This document shows, piece by piece, positions 9,786 to 17,797 of a DNA stretch of 33,378 nt. Origin of the DNA: Anaerolinea sp. (lineage in GTDB: Bacteria > Chloroflexota > Anaerolineae > Anaerolineales > Villigracilaceae). A program made the position numbers and the translations under genes. The stretch lies in contig DYNS01000003.1 in assembly GCA_020720965.1 (NCBI GenBank), positions 1-33,378 of the forward strand. Reading direction: 5' to 3'. The notes beneath the pieces are model-generated. The model worked only from the letters and a program-made list of their open reading frames with translations. It was not told the DNA's origin and did no database searches. Position 1 is the stretch's first letter, and each line of letters starts with the position of its first letter.

Positions 9786-10921
9786 TAAACTGCCAGGCTG
9801 GGGTCTACCTCCCGCGCCCAGGCATGGATGCCCCCTTGCAGGTTTTTTACCCGGCGGAAGCCTGCCGCCGTTAAGAGACCCACCGCTCGGCTGGAGCGAG
9901 TCCCTGCCCGGCATAGCACGACCATTTCGCGGGCAGAATCCAACTCGGAAAGGCGGGCGGCGAGAGTCCCTAGCGGGATATTCAGCGCCCCCGGCAGGGC
10001 GGAGATTTGCAGTTCGTGTGGCTCGCGCACGTCCAACAGCAGGGGCGCCGAGTCGGTTTGTAAACGGCGGGCAAGTTCTGGGGCGGTAATGTCCCAGTCT
10101 TCCGCGCTGACGGGGTGGTTCTGTCCCGGAACGCCGCAGAAGGCTTCGTAATCTATCAGTTGGGTAATTTGTGGGTTCTCGCCGCAAATGCGGCATTGGG
10201 GGTTTTTTCGCAGGGTTACAAAGTCGAAGGACATATCCAACGCATTGTAGAGCAGCAGCCGCCCTTGCAGGGTGTCTCCGATGCCCAGCAAAATTTTGAG
10301 AGCTTCGGTGGCTTGAATGGAGCCAATAACCCCCGGCAGAACGCCCAGCACGCCGCCTTCGGCGCAGGTCGGCACAAGCCCCGGCGGGGGCGGCTCTGGG
10401 AAGAGGCAGCGGTAGCAGGGACCGGTGCGAGCGTCAAAGACGCTGGCTTGCCCGTCAAAGCGGAAGATGGAGCCGTAAACCAGGGGTTTGCCGAGCAGGA
10501 CGGCAACATCGTTGCTGAGGTAGCGGGTGGGGAAGTTGTCGCTTCCGTCTATCAGCACGTCGTAGTTGGCGGCAATTTGCAGGGCGTTGGCGGAGGTGAA
10601 GGGTTGGTCGTAGGTTTCCACTTTGGCGTCTGGGTTGATGTCCAACATGCGGGCGCGGGCGCTTTCCACTTTGCGTTTGCCCAGGCTGGACATTCCATGC
10701 GCGATTTGGCGCTGCAGGTTGGTTTCTTCCACCACGTCATAATCTAATAGCCCAATGCGCCCCACGCCAGCGGCGGCGAGGTAGAGGGCTATGGGCGAAC
10801 CAAGCCCGCCTGCGCCGATGATGAGGGCAGAGGCGTTGTGTAGTTTTTGCTGCCCTGTCAGCCCCACTTCGGGGATGAGCAGGTGACGGGAGTAACGGAG
10901 GATTTGGTCGTGGGTGAGCAT
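9782..10921 (-). CDS. moeB: MoeB/ThiF-family sulfur-carrier adenylyltransferase with C-terminal rhodanese domain (MoeZ-like)
   Basis: GAGGLGSPIALYLAAAGVGRIGLLDYDVVEETNLQRQ, CxxC pairs, rhodanese loop CRAGTRS. Confidence 0.92.
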   Translation of the reverse strand: MLTHDQILRYSRHLLIPEVGLTGQQKLHNASALIIGAGGLGSPIALYLAAAGVGRIGLLDYDVVEETNLQRQIAHGMSSLGKRKVESARARMLDINPDAKVETYDQPFTSANALQIAANYDVLIDGSDNFPTRYLSNDVAVLLGKPLVYGSIFRFDGQASVFDARTGPCYRCLFPEPPPPGLVPTCAEGGVLGVLPGVIGSIQATEALKILLGIGDTLQGRLLLYNALDMSFDFVTLRKNPQCRICGENPQITQLIDYEAFCGVPGQNHPVSAEDWDITAPELARRLQTDSAPLLLDVREPHELQISALPGALNIPLGTLAARLSELDSAREMVVLCRAGTRSSRAVGLLTAAGFRRVKNLQGGIHAWAREVDPSLAVY

Positions 10922-10935
10922 GATAGGGATAGGGG

Positions 10936-11208
10936 TTAGCCGCCGGTGACGGAGGGGACGATTTTGAGGGTGTCTTCGGGGCGCAGTGGGGTTTGCAGCC
11001 CTTGCAGGGTGCGGATGTTTTCCTGGTTGAGGAAGATGTTAATGTGGCGGCGCAGCCTTCCGGCGGGGTCGAAGAGGTGGGGGGTCATTTGGGGGTATTG
11101 GCTGGTGAGGTGTTGCAGGGCTTCTTGCACGGTTTCGCCTTCCAGCGGGAGTTCGGTTTGGTCTTGCAGGTAATACTTTAGCAGGGCGGGGACGCGGAGG
11201 CGAGGCAT
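10936..11208 (-). CDS. MoaD/ThiS-family ubiquitin-like sulfur carrier protein (possibly CysO-like)
   Basis: 90 aa ending in exposed Gly-Gly (IVPSVTGG); adjacent to MoeZ-like and cys genes. Confidence 0.87.
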   Translation of the reverse strand: MPRLRVPALLKYYLQDQTELPLEGETVQEALQHLTSQYPQMTPHLFDPAGRLRRHINIFLNQENIRTLQGLQTPLRPEDTLKIVPSVTGG

Positions 11209-11228
11209 GGATGAATTATACCGCCTTG

Positions 11229-11975
11229 CTAAATCATAAATTCGATGCCGTCCCAGGCATCTTGCACCGGGGCGTGGATGTGATGCGGGTGGGAATGTCC
11301 TTGCACGCGGGTTTCCAGGTCATCCACCCGCGTCATCAAATCCTGAATGGCGGCGGCGAAGACATCCGGTAGGGCGGCGTGGTTCAGGTCGGGGGCATCG
11401 GAGGCGTGATGCGGCTGGGAGCGGCGCACGATTTGGCCCGGCACGCCCACCAGGACGGAGTTTTCTGGCGCGGGCTTTACGATGACGGCATTGGCGCCGA
11501 TGCGGCTATCTGCGCCGATAGTGATGTTGCCCAACACTTTTGCGCCTGCGCCAATCGTCACCCGGTCTCCGATGGTGGGGTGGCGTTTGCCTTTGTTCAG
11601 CGAGGTTCCGCCCAGGGTGACGCCGTGATACAGGGTAACGTCATCGCCTACGATGGCGGTTTCGCCGATGACGACCCCCATGCCATGGTCGATGAAGACT
11701 CTTCGCCCGATTTGGGCGCCGGGGTGAATTTCTATGCCGGTGATGCCCCGCGCCAGTTGAGAAACCCAACGGGCGGGCAGTGTTGCGCCGCGAAGCCAAA
11801 GCCAGCGGCTGATTTTATGCGCCCAAACGGCGTGCAGGCCGGGGTAGAGCAGGGCAATTTCCAGCCCGGAGCGGGCTGCCGGGTCGCGTTGCAGGGCGGA
11901 GGCAATGTCTTCCCGCACGGAGGCGAAGAAGCCCAGGCGCGACAATGTTTGAGGGGTGGGGAGAGTGGTTTCCAT
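11229..11975 (-). CDS. cysE: Serine O-acetyltransferase
   Basis: Hexapeptide repeats: [46 protein letters not shown]. Confidence 0.93.
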   Translation of the reverse strand: METTLPTPQTLSRLGFFASVREDIASALQRDPAARSGLEIALLYPGLHAVWAHKISRWLWLRGATLPARWVSQLARGITGIEIHPGAQIGRRVFIDHGMGVVIGETAIVGDDVTLYHGVTLGGTSLNKGKRHPTIGDRVTIGAGAKVLGNITIGADSRIGANAVIVKPAPENSVLVGVPGQIVRRSQPHHASDAPDLNHAALPDVFAAAIQDLMTRVDDLETRVQGHSHPHHIHAPVQDAWDGIEFMI

Positions 11976-11990
11976 AGGTGGGTGAAGGGG

Positions 11991-12923
11991 TTAATCCGCC
12001 AGGTGGGCGTACAGGGCGGAGGAGAGGTAACGTTCGCCAAACGAGGGAATGATGACGACAAACATCTTGCCCGCGTTTTGGGGGCGGCTGGCAGCCTGGA
12101 GCGCCGCCCAGGTTGCCGCGCCGGAGGAGATTCCGGTGAGGATGCCTTCCTCCCTTGCCAGGCGGCGGGCGGTTTCCAGGGCGTTTTCATCCGTCACGCG
12201 GATAATTTCGTCATAAATTTGGGTGTTTAGCGCCTTTGGCACAAACCCCGCCCCAATTCCCTGAATTTTATGTGCGCCTTTTTGCCCGCCGGAAAGGACG
12301 GGGGAGGCATCTGGCTCTACCGCAATGACCTGTACCGATGCTTTCAGCGCCTTCAAGGCCTCCCCGGTCCCGGTGATGGTCCCGCCCGTGCCGACTCCAG
12401 CGACCAGGGCATTCACCTGCCCTTCGGTGTCTCGCCAAATTTCCAGGGCGGTGCTGCGGCGGTGAATGGCTGGGTTTGCCGGGTTTTCAAATTGCTGGGG
12501 CATAAAATAGGTTTGCGGGTCGCTGGCAACCAGTTCTTCGGCACGGCGGATGGCTCCGCCCATGCCTTCGGCGCCGGGGGTTAGCACAAGTTCGGCACCC
12601 TAGGCGCGGAGCAACATGCGGCGTTCTTTGCTCATTGTCTCCGGCATGAACAAGATGCACCGGTAGCCTTTGGCGGCGGCGACCATTGCCAGGGCGATGC
12701 CGGTGTTACCGCTGGTGGGTTCCACAATCACCCGATTGGGGGTTAGGGAGCCGCTTTGTTCGGCGGCTTCAATCATCGCCAAGCCAATGCGGTCTTTTAC
12801 GCTTTTGGCAGGGTTGAAGAATTCCAGTTTGAGCAGGATGGTGGCGGCGGTGGGGTTCATTCGGTTCAGGCGCACGAGGGGGGTGTTGCCCACGAGGGCG
12901 GTAATGTTGGAGGCGATATTCAT
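11991..12923 (-). pseudogene. cysK: Cysteine synthase (O-acetylserine sulfhydrylase-like), reading frame interrupted by in-frame TAG at 12600-12602
   Basis: N-part [22 protein letters not shown]...[11 protein letters not shown]...ERRMLLRA, then TAG, then [17 protein letters not shown]...[16 protein letters not shown] in the same frame. Confidence 0.85.
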
Positions 12924-12945
12924 ATTGAAAGTCCTTTTTTGGTAT

Positions 12946-13057
12946 AAAAAAACGTCACCCAAACCCACAGCAGGCAAAATAAAAGAACGGCGCAAAATCG
13001 CCATGTGGGGTCACATGCGGGATTCGTGCGCCGTTCTTCGGGGGTCGGGTGACGTTT
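12946..13057 (-). terminator. Nested-stem attenuator terminator in the cysK 5' leader
   Basis: Outer 11-bp perfect stem 12950-12960/13047-13057 followed by T7; inner 12-bp perfect stem 12983-12994/13027-13038 followed by TTTTATTTT; apical 6-bp stem 13002-13007/13012-13017. Confidence 0.7.
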
Positions 13058-13070
13058 GAGGGGCGAAGAT

Positions 13071-13093
13071 GCGGCGGTTACGAACCCCGCCGC
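13071..13093 (-). promoter_or_regulatory. GC-rich stem-loop overlapping the leader peptide stop codon
   Basis: GCGGCGG ... CCGCCGC with TAA in the loop on the minus strand. Confidence 0.6.
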
Positions 13094-13119
13094 AGACAGG
13101 AGCAAAGTAAGGTGAACAT
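13078..13119 (-). CDS. Putative cysteine leader peptide MFTLLCSCLRRGS
   Basis: Codons ATG TTC ACC TTA CTT TGC TCC TGT CTG CGG CGG GGT TCG TAA; 7 nt after the -10 box; upstream of stem-loops and cysK. Confidence 0.6.
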   Translation of the reverse strand: MFTLLCSCLRRGS

Positions 13120-13126
13120 AGGCGTT

Positions 13127-13154
13127 ATTTTACCGGTAGATGGGGAAATGTCAA
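13127..13154 (-). promoter_or_regulatory. Sigma70-type promoter of the cys operon (TTGACA - 16 nt - TAAAAT)
   Basis: Reverse complement of 13149-13154 is TTGACA; reverse complement of 13127-13132 is TAAAAT. Confidence 0.75.
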
Positions 13155-13200
13155 GGAAATTAGATAATTTTAGTAGAAATTTATATTTTCTCAGGCGCAT

Positions 13201-13229
13201 AAAAAAGCCGGGGATTTCTCCCCGGCTTT
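13201..13229 (-). terminator. Rho-independent terminator of the EF-G-like gene
   Basis: AAAGCCGGGGA...TCCCCGGCTTT with T6 on the minus strand. Confidence 0.85.
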
Positions 13230-13233
13230 GGTT

Positions 13234-15318
13234 TTACTCTTCTTTCTTCAATTCCATTTCTTTCTTGTGCGCTTCCATAATTGGCTGCGCCAGGTGTTGA
13301 GGTACAACGTCGTAGTGGTCGTGTTCCATTGTGAAGTAGCCGCGCCCGCCGGTGAGAGAGCGGAGTTGGGTGGTGTAGCGGGTCATTTCTGCCATTGGCA
13401 CATGGGCTACAACGGTGGTGTTGCCGCGTTCCGCTTCGGTGCCTTGCACGCGCCCGCGCCGGGTGTTCATATCGCCCATCACATCGCCCAGGTGACTATC
13501 CGGTACGGTGACGCGGACGGACATAATCGGCTCGAAGAGGACGGGTCCGGCATCGTGTACGGCGAGTTTGAAGGCTTCGCGCCCGGCGGTTTCAAAGGCG
13601 ACCGGTTTAGAGTCTACGGGGTGTTCTTTGCCGTCATACACAATGACTTTGACGTTGCTCATGGGGTAGCCTGCAAATACGCCTTTTTCCAGCGCGGCGT
13701 GGATGCCTTTTTCGATGGGGGGCAGGTAAGAGCGGGAGAGGTTCATGCCTACGAGCTCATCGGTAAATTCAAAGTCGGCTTCGTGGTAGGGTTCAATTCG
13801 CAGATGAACTTCGCCGAATTGCCCAGAGCCGCCGCTTTGCTTTTTGTGGCGATATTGGGCGCTGGCTTTGCGGGTGATGCCCTCCCGGTACGGGATTTTG
13901 GGTTCTTCGATGAGGATGCCAACCTGGAACTTGGTCTGGGCGCGGTGAATGACGACGTCGATGTGCTGGTCGCCCATGCCTTGCAGAATGGTCTGCCCGG
14001 TGGCATGTTCGTTGTGCCAGGAGAGGGTCATATCCTCTTCGCAAAGGCGGGTGAGAGTGGGTGAGATTTTGGCGGCGTCTGCCTGGGTTTTGGGGTGAAC
14101 GGCAACCCGGTAGAGGGCGGCGGGGTATTGGGGAGCGGGGACGATAATCGGGTGGTTTTTCTCGCAGAGGGTGTCGCCGGTGACGGTGACGCTGAGTTTG
14201 GTAACGGTGGCAATATCGCCTGCGTGGGCAACTTTTACGGGGAGTGATTCTTTGCCGCGCTGAATGTGTAAGCCTGCCATGCGCTCGTCTGCGCCTTTGG
14301 TTTGGTTCCATAGATGAACGTCATTATGAATACTGCCAGACATGACCTTGAAGTAGGTCATCTTGCCCACAAAGGGGTCGGCGGTGGTTTTCCAAACGTA
14401 GAGGGCAATGGGACCTTGTTCGCTGTAAGCCAGTTTTTCCTCTTCGCCATTTTTGCCTTGGGCGGCGGTTTGCGGTCGTTCTGCCGGGCTGGGCATCAGG
14501 TCTATGATGGCATTGAGCAGGGGCGCTACGGCTTTTTCGTGTCCTGGGGCAGAGACGAAGACCGGGGCGAAGGTTCCAGCCACGACAACCTCTTTTAGTC
14601 CGCGCAGCAGTTCTTCTTCACTGAGGCTGCCTTGTTCAAAGAACTTTTCCATCAGGGTGTCATCGCCTTCGGCGGCGGCTTCTACCAGCTGCATGTGGGC
14701 TTCTTGGGCGGCTGATTGGTATTCGGCGGGGATGGGAGATGCGGTTTTGCCATCTCCGAGGTAGGCTTTCATGCCAATCAGGTCGATGACCCCGTGAAAG
14801 TCCAGTTTTTCGCCTAGGGGCAGTTGGGCTTTTACAACGCGGGTGCTTGTTCTCTTGGCAAAGTCTTCTATGGCTTCGTAGGCTTTGGCAAAATCAGCAT
14901 TTTCCCTGTCCATTTTGTTGATGACGACAAGGCGGGGCAGTTGAAAGGTGTCGCAGTAGTTCCAGGCTAGTTCTGTGCCAACTTCCACACCGGCAACTGA
15001 GTCGATGAGGACGACTGCGCCATCGGCTACGCTGAGGGCGGAAATCATTTCGCCGATGAAGTCGGTAAAGCCGGGGGCGTCTAATACGTTGACTTTGTGG
15101 TCGCGGTATTCCACTGGCATTACGCTGGTGTAAAGCGAAATTTTGCGGCGAATTTCTTCTTCGTCATAGTCCGAAACAGAACTGCCATCGTCCACTTTAC
15201 CAAGACGGTTGGAGCCGCCGGTAAAATGCAAAAATGCCTCCGACATCATCGTTTTTCCGGCGCCGCCGTGGGCGACCAGTGCGATGTTGCGGAGGTACTC
15301 GGTCGTGTACTCTTTCAT
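13234..15318 (-). CDS. Elongation factor G-like GTPase (EF-G2-type)
   Basis: AHGGAGKTMMSEAFL, NVLDAPGFTDF, VINKMDREN, and EF-G C-terminal domains; noncanonical P-loop AHGGAGKT. Confidence 0.9.
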   Translation of the reverse strand: MKEYTTEYLRNIALVAHGGAGKTMMSEAFLHFTGGSNRLGKVDDGSSVSDYDEEEIRRKISLYTSVMPVEYRDHKVNVLDAPGFTDFIGEMISALSVADGAVVLIDSVAGVEVGTELAWNYCDTFQLPRLVVINKMDRENADFAKAYEAIEDFAKRTSTRVVKAQLPLGEKLDFHGVIDLIGMKAYLGDGKTASPIPAEYQSAAQEAHMQLVEAAAEGDDTLMEKFFEQGSLSEEELLRGLKEVVVAGTFAPVFVSAPGHEKAVAPLLNAIIDLMPSPAERPQTAAQGKNGEEEKLAYSEQGPIALYVWKTTADPFVGKMTYFKVMSGSIHNDVHLWNQTKGADERMAGLHIQRGKESLPVKVAHAGDIATVTKLSVTVTGDTLCEKNHPIIVPAPQYPAALYRVAVHPKTQADAAKISPTLTRLCEEDMTLSWHNEHATGQTILQGMGDQHIDVVIHRAQTKFQVGILIEEPKIPYREGITRKASAQYRHKKQSGGSGQFGEVHLRIEPYHEADFEFTDELVGMNLSRSYLPPIEKGIHAALEKGVFAGYPMSNVKVIVYDGKEHPVDSKPVAFETAGREAFKLAVHDAGPVLFEPIMSVRVTVPDSHLGDVMGDMNTRRGRVQGTEAERGNTTVVAHVPMAEMTRYTTQLRSLTGGRGYFTMEHDHYDVVPQHLAQPIMEAHKKEMELKKEE

Positions 15319-15368
15319 GGAGCCCTTCTCCTTATAAAATGTATTAGAAAAAGATAGCGCAGGGCTGG

Positions 15369-15397
15369 ATTGTAAAAGAACTCTGTATAATTGTCAA
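15369..15397 (-). promoter_or_regulatory. Sigma70-type promoter of the EF-G-like gene (TTGACA - 17 nt - TACAAT)
   Basis: Reverse complement of 15392-15397 is TTGACA; reverse complement of 15369-15374 is TACAAT. Confidence 0.7.
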
Positions 15398-15422
15398 AGT
15401 CCAATTGTCATAAGAATTGTCA
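15389..15422. repeat. Three direct copies of AATTGTCA in a divergent intergenic region
   Basis: Copies at 15389-15396, 15403-15410, 15415-15422. Confidence 0.75.
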
Positions 15423-15448
15423 TACATCTTTTCACTGGAGTGTAACCC

Positions 15449-15946
15449 ATGAATATTCTCGCAACGATGCAACATTATTCGGTTTTACTGTTAGGCTTGG
15501 TTTTGGTGCTTGTTTTGGCATTTGCCCTCTTCCGGCGGGGAACCCGCCTGCAAGATTCGCTGGCTTTTTTGAGCCTTTTGCTCGGTCTTGTGGTTGTTTA
15601 CTTTTATGTGCGTCCTGTTCAAACCCCGTTGATGGGAGAAGCCGCCAATGTGCAAGCCCAAATTGGCAAAGGCACGCCTGTCCTGTTGGAATTTCAGTCG
15701 CCTTATTGCATGGGCTGCGTGCAGATGAAGCCAATGGTGGATGCAATTGAGGCGGAGTATACCGGGAGGATGCTGGTACTCCGCGTGAATATTCAGGAGG
15801 AAGCCGGAAAGGAACTGGGACCTTACTACAATTTTGAATATACTCCCACCTTCATCTTCTTTAACGGGGAGGGGCAGGAAGTTTGGAGGAGCGTGGGCAG
15901 CCTGGATGAAGCCCGCCTGCGCGAGAGTTTGCCCCCCAACCCTTAA
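15449..15946 (+). CDS. Membrane-anchored thioredoxin-like protein
   Basis: N-terminal hydrophobic helices, then EFQSPYCMGCVQMKPMVD and YTPTFIFFNGEG (cis-Pro region). Confidence 0.85.
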   Translation: MNILATMQHYSVLLLGLVLVLVLAFALFRRGTRLQDSLAFLSLLLGLVVVYFYVRPVQTPLMGEAANVQAQIGKGTPVLLEFQSPYCMGCVQMKPMVDAIEAEYTGRMLVLRVNIQEEAGKELGPYYNFEYTPTFIFFNGEGQEVWRSVGSLDEARLRESLPPNP

Positions 15947-15949
15947 AGA

Positions 15950-15980
15950 AAAAGGGCGGCTGTGGATGCCGCCCTTTTTT
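15950..15980. terminator. Bidirectional rho-independent terminator between convergent genes
   Basis: AAAAGGGCGGC...GCCGCCCTTTTTT. Confidence 0.85.
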
Positions 15981-15990
15981 GTTGTATTTC

Positions 15991-17700
15991 TTACCCGTTT
16001 GCTTTTTCCTTGTGCTGACGTACCAGCTCGCGCCGTAAAATTTTGCCTACGGTGGTTTTGGGCAGTTCGCTTCTAAACTCAATGTGAGTCGGCACTTTGT
16101 AGGCGGCAAGGTGTTCTTTGGCAAAGGACTTTATCTCCTCTTCGGTGAGGGTTTCGTTGGGCTTTACCACAATCCAGGCTTTGACTGTTTCGCCCCGGTA
16201 CGGGTCGGGGATGCCTGCTACGCCGACTTCCAGCACTTTGGGGTGAGCGATGACGACTTCTTCCACTTCGCGGGGCCAAACCTGGTATCCGCCGGGTTTG
16301 ATGAGTTCTTTTTTGCGGTCTACGATGTAGAAATAACCGTCATCGTCCATGCGGGCAATGTCGCCGGTAAAAAGCCAGGGCGCGCCGCCATCGTTCCGGT
16401 CGCGGAGGGTGTTGGCAGTTTCGGTGGGCATGTTGTGGTAGCCGCGCATCACCTGTGGTCCGCGGATGATGAGTTCGCCGACTTCGCCGGTTCCCATTTC
16501 GGTTTCGCCGTCATCCAGGCTGATGATTTTGCATTCCACATCCGGTAGGGGCATTCCAATCGAGCCAATTTTGTTTGCGCCGAGCATGGGGTTGCAGTGG
16601 GTGGCGGTAGGCGCTTCGGAAAGCCCAAAGCCTTCAAAGACCACGCCGCCGGTAAGGGCTTCAAACTTCTCTTTGGTTTCGCGCATCAGTGGGGCAGAGC
16701 CGGAGATGCAGGCTTTGATGGAGCGCAGGTTGTATTTGCCTGCCGCCACATCCGGGTGATTGTTGATGGCGTTGTATAGGGTGGGAACACCGGGGAAGAC
16801 AGTTGGCTTGTATTTATCAATGCTTTCCAGCACATCTTTCAGGTCACGCGGGTTGGGAACCATCACCATACTCGCGCCAGATGCCATGGCGAACAACATC
16901 CCCGCCACCATGCCGTACACATGGAAGAGCGGAATTGCCATTAGCACGGTTTCTTTGCCATCTTCTGCGGTGACAAACCAGCGCCGAATTTGCAGGGCAT
17001 TGGCAACCACATTACGATGCCGGGCAACCGCGCCCTTGGAAACGCCAGTTGTGCCGCCAGAATATTGGAATAAACCATTATCATCTGCCGTTACCTCTAC
17101 TTTGGGGCGACTGGAGGCGGGATACTGTTTTAGCAGGTCTTTCATCCACACATCGCCGGGCTGCAAACCACCTTCAATCCGAAAGCCGCCTTTTTTCTCC
17201 TTTGCCAGGGTGAACAAAAGCGCCAGAACCGGGGGCAGGGTTTCCTTCAGGTTGGTGACGATGATGGTCTTGAGTTTGGTTTTGGGCTGGGCAGTTTTGA
17301 TGGTCTTGTAATAGTTCGTCATCACGAACATCACTTCCACCCCGGCATCATTCACCTGATGTTCAATTTCGCTTGGGGTGTAAAGCGGGTTGGTTGCAAC
17401 CACCACGCCCCCCGCCTTAAGAATGCCAAAATACGCCATGACAAATTGGGGCGTGTTGGGCATAAACAAACCCACCCGGTCGCCTTTCTTTACCCCCATT
17501 GCCGCCAGCGCCCCGGCGATTCGGTCGGTGTAGTCGTTCATTTCGCGGTAACTAATTGCCGCCCCCTTAAATAGCGTGCAGGGTCGTTCCGGGTATTTCT
17601 GGGCGCCTTCTTCCAAAAAATGGAACAGCGGCACTTGCGGGTACTCAATGGCGGTTGGAACTCCTTTGTCGTAGTTCTTCAACCAGGGTCTTAAATCCAT
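15991..17700 (-). CDS. Long-chain fatty acid--CoA ligase-like AMP-binding protein
   Basis: YSGGTTGVSKGAVARHRN, GFGLSEAPTATHCNP, WLFTGDIARMDDDGYFYIVDRKKELIKPGGYQVWPREVE, PKTTVGKILRRELV. Confidence 0.92.
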   Translation of the reverse strand: MDLRPWLKNYDKGVPTAIEYPQVPLFHFLEEGAQKYPERPCTLFKGAAISYREMNDYTDRIAGALAAMGVKKGDRVGLFMPNTPQFVMAYFGILKAGGVVVATNPLYTPSEIEHQVNDAGVEVMFVMTNYYKTIKTAQPKTKLKTIIVTNLKETLPPVLALLFTLAKEKKGGFRIEGGLQPGDVWMKDLLKQYPASSRPKVEVTADDNGLFQYSGGTTGVSKGAVARHRNVVANALQIRRWFVTAEDGKETVLMAIPLFHVYGMVAGMLFAMASGASMVMVPNPRDLKDVLESIDKYKPTVFPGVPTLYNAINNHPDVAAGKYNLRSIKACISGSAPLMRETKEKFEALTGGVVFEGFGLSEAPTATHCNPMLGANKIGSIGMPLPDVECKIISLDDGETEMGTGEVGELIIRGPQVMRGYHNMPTETANTLRDRNDGGAPWLFTGDIARMDDDGYFYIVDRKKELIKPGGYQVWPREVEEVVIAHPKVLEVGVAGIPDPYRGETVKAWIVVKPNETLTEEEIKSFAKEHLAAYKVPTHIEFRSELPKTTVGKILRRELVRQHKEKANG

Positions 17701-17754
17701 CGCAACTCCTCCTCCGAAACAGTGTTTTTAATTGTTCTTACACAGACAATAAAC

Positions 17755-17783
17755 AGTATAGAGGCGAGGGGGCGAAAAGTCAA
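17755..17783 (-). promoter_or_regulatory. Sigma70-type promoter of the acyl-CoA ligase gene (TTGACT - 17 nt - TATACT)
   Basis: Reverse complement of 17778-17783 is TTGACT; reverse complement of 17755-17760 is TATACT. Confidence 0.65.
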
Positions 17784-17797
17784 ACTTGAGAAAAATT

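Noticed and set aside
11379-12230. 283-aa plus-strand ORF across cysE/cysK
   Set aside because: Antisense shadow; low-complexity composition and no recognisable domain.
13078-13090. tRNA T-arm-like string GGTTCGTAACC on the minus strand
   Set aside because: No acceptor, D or anticodon stems around it; it forms the loop region of the GC-rich leader hairpin.
12946-13120. T-box or SAM riboswitch in the cysK leader
   Set aside because: No T-box UGGNACCGCG-type sequence or S-box core is visible; a short Cys ORF plus terminator explains the region better.
13228-14064. 278-aa plus-strand ORF inside the EF-G-like gene
   Set aside because: Antisense shadow of a conserved gene.
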